From: Rubrivivax sp.
Lineage (GTDB): Bacteria > Pseudomonadota > Gammaproteobacteria > Burkholderiales > Burkholderiaceae_C
Length of the DNA: 64,000 nucleotides
Reading direction: 5' to 3'
Assembly: GCA_026125665.1 (NCBI GenBank)
Contig: JAHCKS010000005.1
Coordinates: 1-64,000, forward strand
In this document: piece after piece, positions 10,928 to 19,202 of the stretch
Position numbering within the stretch: the stretch's first letter is position 1
How the letters are laid out: each line of letters begins with the position of its first letter
Notes under the pieces: model-generated
The model's database searches: none
The model's input: the letters and a program-made list of their open reading frames with translations, nothing else
Told to the model about the DNA's origin: nothing
Program-made: the position numbers and the translations under genes

Positions 10928-11842
10928 ATGCCGGCTCTGATCTGCGGCTCGCTCGCGTTCGACACCATCACCACCTTCCCGGGCCGCTTCGCCGAGCAGA
11001 TCCTGCCGGATCAGGTGCACATCCTGAACGTCTCGTTCCTCGTGCCGACGCTCAGGCGCGAGTGGGGCGGCTGCGCCGGCAACATCGCCTACAACCTGCA
11101 GGCCCTGGGCGGCCAGCCGGTGGTGATGGCCGCGCTCGGCGTGGACGGCGGCGAGTACCTCGCGCGCATCGAGGGCTGGGGCGCCGACACGTCGCTGATC
11201 TGGCGCGACACCGAGCTGCACACGGCGCAGTGCCACATCACCACCGACCGCGACAACAACCAGATCACCGCCTTCCACCCCGGCGCGATGAGCCACGCGC
11301 ACAAGATCGGCGTGCCGCCCGGCCGCAAGGACCTGGCGATCGGCATCATTGCGCCCGACGGGCGCGAGGCGATGTGGCAGCACGCGCAGCAGATGCACGC
11401 GGCGGGCATCCCGTTCATCTTCGACCCCGGCCAGCAGCTGCCGCAGTTCGACGGCGAGCAGCACCGCACCATCCTCGGCCAGGCGAGCTGGGTGACGCTG
11501 AACGACTACGAGGCGAGGATGCTCGAGGAGCGCACCGGCGAGAGCGTGGCGCAGATGTCGCGCCGGCCGAACCTGCGCGGCGTGGTCGTCACGCTCGCCG
11601 CCGACGGCTGCGAGCTGTGGGTGAGCGGCGAGCGCCGGCACGTGAGCGGCGTGAAGGCCGCCGAGGTGGTGGACCCCACCGGCTGCGGCGACGCCTTCCG
11701 CGCCGGGCTGCTGTACGGCCTGGAGCGAGGCTGGGACCTCGAGCGCTGCCTGCGCCTGGCCAACCGCATCGGCGCGATCAAGATCGCCAGCCGCGGGCCG
11801 CAGAACCACGTCGTCGACCCGAGCGTGCTCAGGGCCGTGTGA
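10928..11842 (+). CDS. PfkB-family carbohydrate kinase
   Basis: A ribokinase/adenosine-kinase type sugar or nucleoside kinase of 304 residues. N-terminal ALICGSLAFDTI, the substrate-binding WGGCAGNIAYNL segment, and PfkB signature 2, VVDPTGCGDAFRAG (about 248-261) with the catalytic Asp and anion hole, are all present. The ATG lies 17 bases after the DUF3426 gene. Adenosine, ribose or fructose are all possible substrates; motifs do not decide. A strong inverted repeat follows the stop. Confidence 0.9.
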   Translation: MPALICGSLAFDTITTFPGRFAEQILPDQVHILNVSFLVPTLRREWGGCAGNIAYNLQALGGQPVVMAALGVDGGEYLARIEGWGADTSLIWRDTELHTAQCHITTDRDNNQITAFHPGAMSHAHKIGVPPGRKDLAIGIIAPDGREAMWQHAQQMHAAGIPFIFDPGQQLPQFDGEQHRTILGQASWVTLNDYEARMLEERTGESVAQMSRRPNLRGVVVTLAADGCELWVSGERRHVSGVKAAEVVDPTGCGDAFRAGLLYGLERGWDLERCLRLANRIGAIKIASRGPQNHVVDPSVLRAV

Positions 11843-11848
11843 CGCGGA

Positions 11849-11876
11849 CTCCCTCTCCCGCCTGCGGGAGAGGGAG
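11849..11876. terminator. Probable bidirectional terminator hairpin
   Basis: A perfect inverted repeat: 13-base arms (ctccctctcccgc and its complement) around a 2-base centre, in practice an 11-bp stem with a 6-base loop. It lies in the 43 bases between two convergent stops (PfkB kinase and fba). No T-run follows, so the call rests on stem strength and position. Confidence 0.6.
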
Positions 11877-11885
11877 ATGCGCCGC

Positions 11886-12950
11886 TCAGGCCACGACCTG
11901 CCGCAGCTCGCCGCCGGCGTAGCGCCGCGCCATGTCGGCCAGCGGCACCGGCGTGATCTTGCCCGCCTGCCCCTCGCACCCGAACTCCAGGTAGCGCTGC
12001 TTGCAGATCTGGTAGGCGGCCTCGCGCGCCGGCTTCAGCCACTCGCGCGCGTCGAACTTCTCCGGGTTCTCGGCCAGGAACCTGCGCACCGCGCCCGTCA
12101 TCGCCAGGCGGATGTCGGTGTCGATGTTGATCTTGCGCACGCCGTACTTGATGGCTTCCTGGATCTCGGCCACCGGCACGCCGTAGGTCTCCTTCATCTT
12201 GCCGCCGTACTGGCGGATGACCTCGAGCAGCTCCTGCGGCACGCTGGAGCTGCCGTGCATCACGAGGTGCGTGTTCGGGATGCGCCTGTTGATCTCCTTG
12301 ATGCGGTCGATGGCGAGGATGTCGCCGGTGGGCTTGCGGCTGAACTTGTAGGCGCCGTGGCTGGTGCCGATGGCGATGGCCAGCGCGTCGAGCTGCGTGC
12401 GCTTGACGAAGTCGGCGGCCTGCTCGGGGTCGGTGAGCAGCTGTTCGCGCGTCATCGTGCCCTCGGCGCCGTGGCCGTCTTCCTTGTCGCCCTTCATCGT
12501 CTCGAGCGAGCCGAGGCAGCCGAGCTCGCCTTCGACGGTGATGCCCTGCGCGTGCGCCATGTCGACGACCTTCTTCGTCACGTCGACGTTGTAGTCGTAG
12601 CTGGCGATGCTCTTGCCATCGGCCTGCAGGCTGCCGTCCATCATCACCGAGCTGAAGCCCAGCTCGATCGCGCCCTTGCACACCTCGGGGCTCTGGCCGT
12701 GGTCCTGGTGCATCACCAGCGGCACCTTCGGATACGCCTCCAGCGCCGCCAGGATGAGGTGCTTGATGAACGCCTCGCCGGCGTACTTGCGCGCGCCGGC
12801 GCTGGCCTGCAGGATGACCGGCGCGCCGACCTCGCTGGCGGCCTGCATCACGGCCTGCACCTGCTCGAGGTTGTTGACGTTGAAGGCGGGGATGCCGTAG
12901 CGGTGTTCGGCGGCGTGGTCGAGCAGCTGGCGCATCGAGACGAGAGGCAT
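11886..12950 (-). CDS. fba: Class II fructose-1,6-bisphosphate aldolase
   Basis: Zinc-dependent aldolase of glycolysis, gluconeogenesis and the Calvin cycle. The 354-residue protein begins [19 protein letters not shown] and has [12 protein letters not shown], the zinc site [18 protein letters not shown] segment [17 protein letters not shown], the second metal histidine in [15 protein letters not shown], and [11 protein letters not shown]. Length and motifs fit the CbbA/Fba type found in Burkholderiales. A ribosome site (GCGGAG) precedes the ATG. It is transcribed away from the ATPase/STAS-like gene and towards the PfkB kinase. Confidence 0.96.
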   Translation of the reverse strand: MPLVSMRQLLDHAAEHRYGIPAFNVNNLEQVQAVMQAASEVGAPVILQASAGARKYAGEAFIKHLILAALEAYPKVPLVMHQDHGQSPEVCKGAIELGFSSVMMDGSLQADGKSIASYDYNVDVTKKVVDMAHAQGITVEGELGCLGSLETMKGDKEDGHGAEGTMTREQLLTDPEQAADFVKRTQLDALAIAIGTSHGAYKFSRKPTGDILAIDRIKEINRRIPNTHLVMHGSSSVPQELLEVIRQYGGKMKETYGVPVAEIQEAIKYGVRKINIDTDIRLAMTGAVRRFLAENPEKFDAREWLKPAREAAYQICKQRYLEFGCEGQAGKITPVPLADMARRYAGGELRQVVA

Positions 12951-13218
12951 GGCGGGCTCCGCGGAGAAGAGAACAGGGGGTTCGGTAGAGTGAAGACGAG
13001 GGCGGGAATTCCCGCGGATTCTAGATAGCACCCCCGCGGGAGCACCCTGTTCGACCTGGGGGCCGGCGGGGTTGCCGGCGCAGAACTGGGCCCGGTTCGT
13101 GCCGCATTTCCCGCTCAAGCCGAGCTCCCCGCTGGCGACACTGGCCGCTCCCGCATCGCTGCCGCCCAGCCAACGACGTTCCCGGCAGCGCGGGCCAGCC
13201 TTCCAGGTGCACGCAGCC

Positions 13219-14247
13219 ATGGCCAAGCTCGAACTCGCCCCCGTCACGCAGTGGATCACCGCAGCGGTGCTCGCGCACCCGCATGACCTCGTCCCGCATC
13301 TGGAGCAGCGGCTCGGCGCCAGCCGTCGCAGCGTGCGCACGCTGCTGGAGCGGCTTCAGGCGGCCCAGTGGCTGCAGCGCAGCGGCAGCCCGCGGCGGCC
13401 GCAGTGGCATCCCGGCCAGCTGCGCCAGGTGGTGCACAGCTACCCGCTTGCCGGCCTGATGGAGGATCTGCCGTGGCGCCGCGACTTCGCGCCCTGCTTC
13501 GAGTTGCCGCATGCCGTGCGGCGCATGGCGCAGCATGCCTTCACCGAGCTCGTCAACAACGCCATCGACCACAGCGGCGGCACGCAGGTGACGGTGTCGA
13601 TGCGGCAGACGCCGCAGCAGCTGCAGCTGCTCGTCTCCGACGACGGCTGCGGCCTCTTCCGGCGCATCGACGAGCACTTCGCGATCGGCGACCCGGCGCT
13701 GGCGATGCTCGAGCTGGCCAAGGGGCGGCTCACGACGCAGCCCGAGCGCCACTGCGGCCACGGGCTCGTCAGCGCCTGCCGCGTCGCCGACGTGTTCGAC
13801 GTGCGAGCCAACGACGCGCGCTTCCAGCGCCGCGCCTGGGGTGATGCCGCCTGGCAGGGGTTGCCCGCCGCACCCGCGCTGGCCGGGCGGCCCGGTACCT
13901 CGGTGTACCTGGCCATCGCGCTGGACACGCGCCGCACGTTGCAGGACGTGATCGGCGAGCTCGCCTCCGACGGCCTCGGCGCGGCGTTCGATCGCACGCG
14001 CGTGCCGCTGACGCTGCTGGCGCAGGGCGGCGACCCGCTCGCCTCGCGGGCCGAGGCCAGGCGCGTCGCGGCGCGCCTGGCCGCGTTCCGCCGCGCCGAA
14101 GTCGACTTCGCCGGCATCGACGAGATCGGCCACGCCTTCGCGCACGAGCTCTTCACGGTGTTCCGGCGGGCCCACCCCGAAGTGGAGCTCGTGCCAGTGG
14201 GTGCTGCACCGCGCGTGGCAGCGATGATCGGCGCCGTCGTGGCCTGA
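13219..14247 (+). CDS. ATP-binding (HATPase) regulator with C-terminal STAS-like DUF4325
   Basis: A 342-residue protein joining a winged-helix-like N-terminus, a GHKL ATPase domain and a C-terminal STAS-like DUF4325 domain. The N-box [14 protein letters not shown] is at about 110-123, the G1 box SDDGCGLF at about 139-146 and GHGLVSA near 179. The C-terminal segment [18 protein letters not shown] is the typical DUF4325 core. No histidine phospho-acceptor domain is seen, so it resembles an anti-sigma-factor-like kinase or switch protein. An in-frame ATG at 13072 would add 49 Pro/Ser-rich residues; the ATG at 13219 is preferred because the conserved sequence begins there. Confidence 0.78.
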   Translation: MAKLELAPVTQWITAAVLAHPHDLVPHLEQRLGASRRSVRTLLERLQAAQWLQRSGSPRRPQWHPGQLRQVVHSYPLAGLMEDLPWRRDFAPCFELPHAVRRMAQHAFTELVNNAIDHSGGTQVTVSMRQTPQQLQLLVSDDGCGLFRRIDEHFAIGDPALAMLELAKGRLTTQPERHCGHGLVSACRVADVFDVRANDARFQRRAWGDAAWQGLPAAPALAGRPGTSVYLAIALDTRRTLQDVIGELASDGLGAAFDRTRVPLTLLAQGGDPLASRAEARRVAARLAAFRRAEVDFAGIDEIGHAFAHELFTVFRRAHPEVELVPVGAAPRVAAMIGAVVA

Positions 14248-14358
14248 TCGCACCTCAGCCAGGCAACCGACAGGCGACCGCCGCGGAACCGGCTCCGCCG
14301 GGCCGCCGGCGGCGCCCCGGAACTCGAAGCGTTCCCCTTGTGAACTCCGGGGAGGCAG

Positions 14359-14374
14359 CCGAAGGTCGCTTCGG
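14359..14374 (-). terminator. Possible terminator hairpin after pyk
   Basis: A 6-bp stem (ccgaag/cttcgg) with a GTCG loop, 11 bases beyond the pyk stop on the minus strand. There is no clear T-run, so support is weak. The rest of 14248-14384 shows only GC-rich short inverted repeats. Confidence 0.35.
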
Positions 14375-14384
14375 GGGGAGCGCG

Positions 14385-15815
14385 TTACCGCACCTGGCAC
14401 ACCTTCAGCATGTTCGTGCCGCCCGGGTAGCCCATCGGCTCGCCGCAGGTGATGGCGTAGGTGTCCCCGGGGCGCAGCACGCCGCGTTCGACCAGCAGCG
14501 CCTCCGCCTTGGCCAGCGCCGCGTCACGGTCGGTCATCTTCGGCATCAAGAGCGGCCGCACGTTGCGATACAGCGTCATGCGACGCTCCGAGCCCGTCTG
14601 CGACGTGAGGCCGAAGATCGGCACCTTGATGTTGTGCCGGCTCATCCACAGCGCCGTGCTGCCGCTCTCGGTGAGGGCGATGATGGCCTTGCAGCCCAGG
14701 TGGTGCGCGGTGAACAGCGCCCCCATCGCGATGCTCTGGTCGATGCGGCCGAAGCGCTTGTTCGTGAAGTCGCCGTCGAGCTCGACTTCCTCGGCGCGCT
14801 CGGCTTCCAGCGCGATGAGGTGCATGTGCTCCACCGTCTCGACCGGGAACTTCCCGGCCGCCGTCTCGGCGCTCAGCATCACCGCGTCGGTGCCGTCGAG
14901 CACCGCATTGGCCACGTCGCTGACCTCGGCGCGCGTGGGCACCGGCGCGAGAATCATGCTCTCCATCATCTGCGTGGCGGTGATGACGACCTTGTCCATC
15001 TCGCGCGCCATGCGGATCATCTTCTTCTGCAGCGCCGGCACCGCCGCGTTGCCCACCTCCACCGCGAGGTCGCCGCGGGCCACCATGATGCCGTCGCTGG
15101 CACGCAGGATCTGCTCGAGCACCGGGATCGCCTCGCTGCGCTCGATCTTGGCGATCATCGCCGGCTTGTGCCGCGTCGCCTCGCCGGCCACGTTGGCGAG
15201 CTGGCGCGCCATCTCCATGTCGGTGGCGCTCTTCGGAAAGCTCACCGCCACGTACTCGGCCTGGAAGGCCATCGCCGTCTTGATGTCTTCCATGTCCTTG
15301 GCCGTCAGCGCCGGCGCGGTGAGGCCGCCGCCGGCCTTGTTGATGCCCTTGTTGTTGCTGAGCTCGCCGCCGAGCACCACCTGCGTCACCACCTGCTCGC
15401 CGCGCACTGCCTGCACGCTGAGCTTGATCAGGCCGTCATTCAGCAGCAGCGTGTCGCCGGGGCGCACGTCGCGCGGCAGCTCCTTGTAGTCCAGCCCGAC
15501 GGCCGACGCGTCGCCCGGCTCGCTGCGCCCGGCGTCGAGCACGAACGTGGCGCCGGGCTCCAGCGCCACCTTGCCTTCGGCGAACTTGCCGACACGGATC
15601 TTCGGCCCCTGCAGGTCGGCCATCAGCGCCACCGGTTTGCCCACCCGCTCGGCCACCGCGCGCACCAGCGTCGCGCGGTCGATGTGGTCCTGCGCCTTGC
15701 CGTGGCTGAAGTTCAGCCGCACCACGTCGACGCCGGCGATCAGCAGCCGCTCGAGCACCGCCGGGTCGCTGGAGGCGGGGCCGAGGGTAGCGACGATCTT
15801 GGTGGCGCGGGTCAT
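14385..15815 (-). CDS. pyk: Pyruvate kinase
   Basis: Transfers phosphate from phosphoenolpyruvate to ADP. The 476-residue protein has TRATKIVATLGPASSDP at the N-terminus, MVARGDLAVEVG, the active-site motif MIAKIERSEAIPVLEQIL with the catalytic Lys, VVITATQMMESMI and TDAVMLSAETAAGKFPVETV. Length and order are those of bacterial type II/PykA-like enzymes. The start ATG at 15815 gives the conserved MTRATKI terminus. Upstream, 127 bases separate it from the divergent acyltransferase gene. Confidence 0.97.
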   Translation of the reverse strand: MTRATKIVATLGPASSDPAVLERLLIAGVDVVRLNFSHGKAQDHIDRATLVRAVAERVGKPVALMADLQGPKIRVGKFAEGKVALEPGATFVLDAGRSEPGDASAVGLDYKELPRDVRPGDTLLLNDGLIKLSVQAVRGEQVVTQVVLGGELSNNKGINKAGGGLTAPALTAKDMEDIKTAMAFQAEYVAVSFPKSATDMEMARQLANVAGEATRHKPAMIAKIERSEAIPVLEQILRASDGIMVARGDLAVEVGNAAVPALQKKMIRMAREMDKVVITATQMMESMILAPVPTRAEVSDVANAVLDGTDAVMLSAETAAGKFPVETVEHMHLIALEAERAEEVELDGDFTNKRFGRIDQSIAMGALFTAHHLGCKAIIALTESGSTALWMSRHNIKVPIFGLTSQTGSERRMTLYRNVRPLLMPKMTDRDAALAKAEALLVERGVLRPGDTYAITCGEPMGYPGGTNMLKVCQVR

Positions 15816-15942
15816 GCAGGGGCTCCGGGGCTGAGCGCTGAATTATCCGGGTTGCCAGCGGTCCGATTCCACACGACGGCCACTCGGTCGCGCGGTCGGC
15901 ATCGCGCCTTTCGCTAAGCTGGCGTGTTCAGCCAGCACGCGC

Positions 15943-16848
15943 TTGTCGATGCGCCTTGCCGCCTACGTTCCCAAGCCCCTGAAGGCTGCGCTGAAGGCGC
16001 GGCTGAAGCAGCTTCGCATTGCCGCGGTCGGAGCCCTGCGCTCTTACGGCGGCGTGCAACTTCTGCAGGCGTTGCGCCGGCTGGGGGTGCGCGACGGCGA
16101 CGTCGTGATGCTACACAGCGCCTTCTCGCGCGAACATGGCTTTCGCGGCAGCGCCGGCGAGCTGATCGACCTGTTCCTGGAGGCGGTCGGCCCGTCGGGC
16201 CACCTGTTGATGGTGTCCATGCCCTACCGCAACGCCTCGCTCGATTGGCTTCAGAGCGGGCGCTCCCTCGACGTGCGGCGCACGCCTTCGATGATGGGGC
16301 TCGTCTCCGAGTCGTTCAGGCGCCGTGCCGGCGTACTGCGCAGCGTGCACCCCACGCACCCGGTGCTGGCGCACGGACCCCGAGCCGAGAGCTTCATCGC
16401 CGGCCATGCCGACTGCGTGCATCCTTGCGGACCGGGCACGCCGTTCGACGCGGTGGCGCGCGCCGACGGCGTGGCCGTCTTCTACAACGTGCCGCTGGAG
16501 ACGTTCACGTTTTTCCATCATCTTGAACACCTCGTGCACGCCGATCTGCCCTTTCCTCTGTACACACCGGCGGCCTTCGACGCGCCGGTCATCGACGCCG
16601 AGGGGGTTCATCGCACGGTGCGAACCTATGCCTTTGATCGGCAGGCGATCGCGCGGCGGCGCCCCGAGCGCCTCTTTGCGGCCTTGCGTCAGCAAGGCAA
16701 CGTGCGGACGCAGGTCGTCGGCGCGAGCACGCTGATGGCGATCCGCGTGCGCGACGCAATCGAGTGCACCCGCCAGATGCGGGCGCGGGGCGAATACTTC
16801 TACGCGATGCCATCCCCGGCCGGTCACGTCGACAGCGCACGGCAATAA
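15943..16848 (+). CDS. AAC(3)-family N-acyltransferase (antibiotic-NAT fold)
   Basis: The 301-residue protein belongs to the AAC(3)/YokD-like acyl-CoA-dependent N-acyltransferases. Visible are DVVMLHSAFSREHGF, the acidic RTPSMMGLVSESFRRR stretch, HPTHPVLAHG with the conserved His pair, CGPGTPFDAV and a VFYNVPLETFTFFHHLEH helix. Family members acylate an amino group on an amino sugar. Because it opens the acyl-synthesis run, I infer that it acylates a sugar nucleotide or small-molecule amine rather than giving antibiotic resistance. The start is TTG (15943) or the ATG two codons later (15949). Confidence 0.78.
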   Translation: MSMRLAAYVPKPLKAALKARLKQLRIAAVGALRSYGGVQLLQALRRLGVRDGDVVMLHSAFSREHGFRGSAGELIDLFLEAVGPSGHLLMVSMPYRNASLDWLQSGRSLDVRRTPSMMGLVSESFRRRAGVLRSVHPTHPVLAHGPRAESFIAGHADCVHPCGPGTPFDAVARADGVAVFYNVPLETFTFFHHLEHLVHADLPFPLYTPAAFDAPVIDAEGVHRTVRTYAFDRQAIARRRPERLFAALRQQGNVRTQVVGASTLMAIRVRDAIECTRQMRARGEYFYAMPSPAGHVDSARQ

Positions 16849-16921
16849 GTCGCGCTGCCAGTGCGATCGGTGCGTAGGCAGCACGCCGGCAGCGGGCCCG
16901 TTCGATATCTTCCCGGCCGCT

Positions 16922-17683
16922 ATGGCGTCAACCTTTGACCCCGGCGCCTTCGATGGTCGCTGGATCCTCGTGACCGGGGCTTCGTCCGGTCTGGGCCGCG
17001 CCATCGCCATCGAACTCGCGTCGCAAGGGTGTTCGGTGATCCTCGGCGGGCGGGACCCCGCCCGGCTGGCCGCCACGGCGAGCGCCCTGAAAGGCCGCCC
17101 GCACGTCGTCTGGCCGCTCGACCTGAGCGAGCACGCCGCCATTGCTGCGGGCGTGCAGCGCCTGGGGTCCGAGGTGGGGCCGATCTACGGTCTGTGTCAC
17201 TCGGCGGGCACGGTTCTCACCCGGCCGCTGGCCTCAAGCAGCGTGGAAGTGGTCCAGGCGCAACTCGGCGTGAACCTGGTTGCCGGCCTCGAACTGGCGC
17301 GCGCGGTCTGCCGTCGCGATGTGTTGCACCCGGAAGGAGGCAGCCTTCTGTTCCTCTCGTCGGTGTACGGCCGCGCCGGCATGGCGGGTCAGGTCGCCTA
17401 CAGCGCAAGCAAGGGCGCGCTGGTGGCAGCGGTCCGCTCGCTGGCTGTCGAACTGGCCAGGCGCCGGGTGCGGGCGAACTGCCTGTCACCGGGCTTCGTC
17501 GACACCGAGATGACGCGTGCTTCGCTCTCTGCCGAACGAGCCGCAACACTCAAGGCGGCGCATCCGCTCGGCCCCGGGCAGCCGGAGGACGTGGCACGCG
17601 CAGCGGCCTTTCTTCTCTCGCCGGCCAGTCGCTGGATCACGGGCGTGGACCTGCCCGTCGACGGCGGCTACACGGCCCAGTGA
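16922..17683 (+). CDS. Short-chain dehydrogenase/reductase, FabG-like ketoreductase
   Basis: A 253-residue classical SDR. The cofactor loop TGASSGLG is at 18-25, the NAG-like CHSAG at about 92-96, catalytic Ser147, Tyr160 and Lys164 lie in YSASK, and the C-terminus PVDGGYTAQ is the usual substrate-side end. The YxxxK spacing matches FabG-type 3-oxoacyl-ACP reductases. It starts 73 bases after the acyltransferase and 27 bases before an acyl carrier protein, so its substrate is probably ACP-bound. It is the first of two SDRs in the run (the other at 18431). Confidence 0.85.
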   Translation: MASTFDPGAFDGRWILVTGASSGLGRAIAIELASQGCSVILGGRDPARLAATASALKGRPHVVWPLDLSEHAAIAAGVQRLGSEVGPIYGLCHSAGTVLTRPLASSSVEVVQAQLGVNLVAGLELARAVCRRDVLHPEGGSLLFLSSVYGRAGMAGQVAYSASKGALVAAVRSLAVELARRRVRANCLSPGFVDTEMTRASLSAERAATLKAAHPLGPGQPEDVARAAAFLLSPASRWITGVDLPVDGGYTAQ

Positions 17684-17710
17684 GCTCCAGAACCTCACCC
17701 GCCTCGAACC

Positions 17711-17953
17711 GTGGACACAAAGAACGCGCTGAACTGGATCGCCGAGATCTTCGAAGAACCGGCCGGACGAATCGCCGCCGGCACCTCGCGCGCGAGCATC
17801 GCCGGGTGGGACTCGTTGGGTACGCTGTCGCTCATCGCGGCGCTGGACGAGAAGTTCGACATCCACCTCGACGAAAAGGAGATCGAGGCGATGTCCGCGG
17901 TGCAGGACATCCTCGGCGTCCTGCGGCGTCACGGCGCACTGACCGAGGCCTGA
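17711..17953 (+). CDS. Acyl carrier protein 1
   Basis: An 80-residue carrier protein with GTG start. The phosphopantetheine attachment serine is Ser35 in GWDSLGTLSLIAALDEKF, where the canonical DSL is intact. It is acidic, has the four-helix ACP pattern, and sits between ketoreductase and dehydratase genes, so it is presumably the carrier on which this cluster's elongation happens. It is not next to fabD/fabF, so it is unlikely to be the housekeeping AcpP. Confidence 0.88.
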   Translation: MDTKNALNWIAEIFEEPAGRIAAGTSRASIAGWDSLGTLSLIAALDEKFDIHLDEKEIEAMSAVQDILGVLRRHGALTEA

Positions 17954-17987
17954 GGGCAGCCACGCCCGGCGCCTCGCGCGACCCGTC

Positions 17988-18434
17988 ATGCGTTTTCTCC
18001 TCGTCGACCGCCTGATCGAGCTGGTGCCGGGCCACAGCGCACGAGCCAGCACGCGCGTGCCGGTGGACCTCGAGATCTTCGCCGACCACTTCCCCGGTTT
18101 CCCGGTCATGCCCGGCGTGTTGCTCACCGAGATGATGGGCCAGACCGCCGCCAAGTGCCTGGATGCGCAGCGCCTGCCCCGCGGCAAGGCGTTGCTCGGG
18201 AAGATCCTGTCGGCAAGCTTCCGCGATTGGGTGCGGCCCGGCGACGAAGCGACCTTGTCCGCCGAGATCGTCGCCAACGAATCGCGCTATGCGACGGCCG
18301 AGTGCCGGCTCGAAGTGGCCGGCAAGTCCGTCGCGCAGGCCAAGCTGATGTTCACCTTCATGCCGCTTGAGCGTTTTGCGCCCGAGTTCAAGGACGCTCA
18401 GCTCGACGCATTCCTCGCCGGAGGTACACCGTGA
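17988..18434 (+). CDS. FabZ/FabA-like 3-hydroxyacyl-ACP dehydratase (hotdog fold)
   Basis: A 148-residue single hotdog domain. HFPGFPVMPGVLLTEMMGQTA carries the catalytic His34 and Glu48 in the positions used by FabZ, and GKILSASFRDWVRPGDEATL matches the following strands. The role inferred is dehydration of a 3-hydroxyacyl-ACP to the enoyl-ACP. It is 34 bases after ACP 1, and its stop overlaps the GTG of the enoyl-reductase-like gene (GTGA), so the two are coupled. Confidence 0.83.
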   Translation: MRFLLVDRLIELVPGHSARASTRVPVDLEIFADHFPGFPVMPGVLLTEMMGQTAAKCLDAQRLPRGKALLGKILSASFRDWVRPGDEATLSAEIVANESRYATAECRLEVAGKSVAQAKLMFTFMPLERFAPEFKDAQLDAFLAGGTP

Positions 18435-19183
18435 GCGCTGCGCCGCTGCAGGGCCGCACCGTGCTTGTCACCGGCGGCACGCGCGGCATCGGCCGGGCGA
18501 TCTCGTTGCAGCTGGCCCGTGCCGGCGCACGCGTGCTCGCAAACCATGCGCGCAACGAATCGGCGGCCGCGGCGCTGGGCGCGGCCGCCGCAGCCGAGGG
18601 CCTGGAACTGTCGACATTGCGTGCCGACCTGACTTCGGCCAAGGGCATGGAGTCCATACGGGAGGCGGTCGCCGCCACGACGGCGCTGTCGCTGGTCCAC
18701 GCCGCCGCCACCGGCGTCCACAAACCTTCGGAGTCGCTGACGCTGCGGCACTGGGACTTCACGCACGCGCTCAACGTGCGTGCATTCTTCGAACTGGTGC
18801 AGCTGTTGCGTCCGCATTTCGGCCCCGGCTCGGCCATCGTGCCGATCTCGTCGGCCGGCGCCGTGCGCGCTGTGCCCGCCTACGCGGCGATCGGCAGCTC
18901 GAAAGCGGCGCTGGAGGCGCTGGCGCGGCACCTCGCCGCGGAACTCGCCCCCGCCGGAGTGCGCGTGAACATCGTCGCCCCGGGCAGCGTGCTCACCGAG
19001 GCCTGGGATGCCTTTCCTGACAAGGCGGCACGGATCGCCGCAGCGGCGGCGCGCACGCCGCGCGGGCATCTCGTGCGGCCCGAAGAGGTGGCCTCGCTCG
19101 TGCAGTTCCTGTTGAGCCCGGCCTCCGAGGGCATCGTCGGCCAGACGCTGGTCATCGACGGCGGCGCGCAGATCGTCGAGTGA
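18431..19183 (+). CDS. SDR with FabL-type active site, probable enoyl-ACP reductase
   Basis: A 250-residue SDR with cofactor loop TGGTRGIG at 14-21. The active site is Tyr151 and Lys158 in YAAIGSSKAALEALARHLA. The six residues between Tyr and Lys differ from the YxxxK of ketoreductases and equal the Y-x6-K of enoyl-ACP reductases; the sequence around it (SKAALEAL) resembles Bacillus FabL, which also uses Tyr151/Lys158 as known from that family. I infer NADPH-dependent reduction of enoyl-ACP. GTG start overlaps the dehydratase stop; the KAS III gene follows after 19 bases. Confidence 0.78.
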   Translation: MSAAPLQGRTVLVTGGTRGIGRAISLQLARAGARVLANHARNESAAAALGAAAAAEGLELSTLRADLTSAKGMESIREAVAATTALSLVHAAATGVHKPSESLTLRHWDFTHALNVRAFFELVQLLRPHFGPGSAIVPISSAGAVRAVPAYAAIGSSKAALEALARHLAAELAPAGVRVNIVAPGSVLTEAWDAFPDKAARIAAAAARTPRGHLVRPEEVASLVQFLLSPASEGIVGQTLVIDGGAQIVE

Positions 19184-19202
19184 AATTGCGCATGAACACA
19201 CC

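Noticed and set aside
8195..11842. A single 1215-codon open frame spanning prmA, DUF3426 and PfkB genes
   Set aside because: It results from high GC content; it matches the zinc-ribbon start and the PfkB kinase by chance of frame but has no sensible protein sequence between them.
15943..16848. Aminoglycoside resistance gene
   Set aside because: The fold is AAC(3)-like, but there is no mobile context, and it lies at the head of an acyl-metabolism run; resistance is not the simplest reading.
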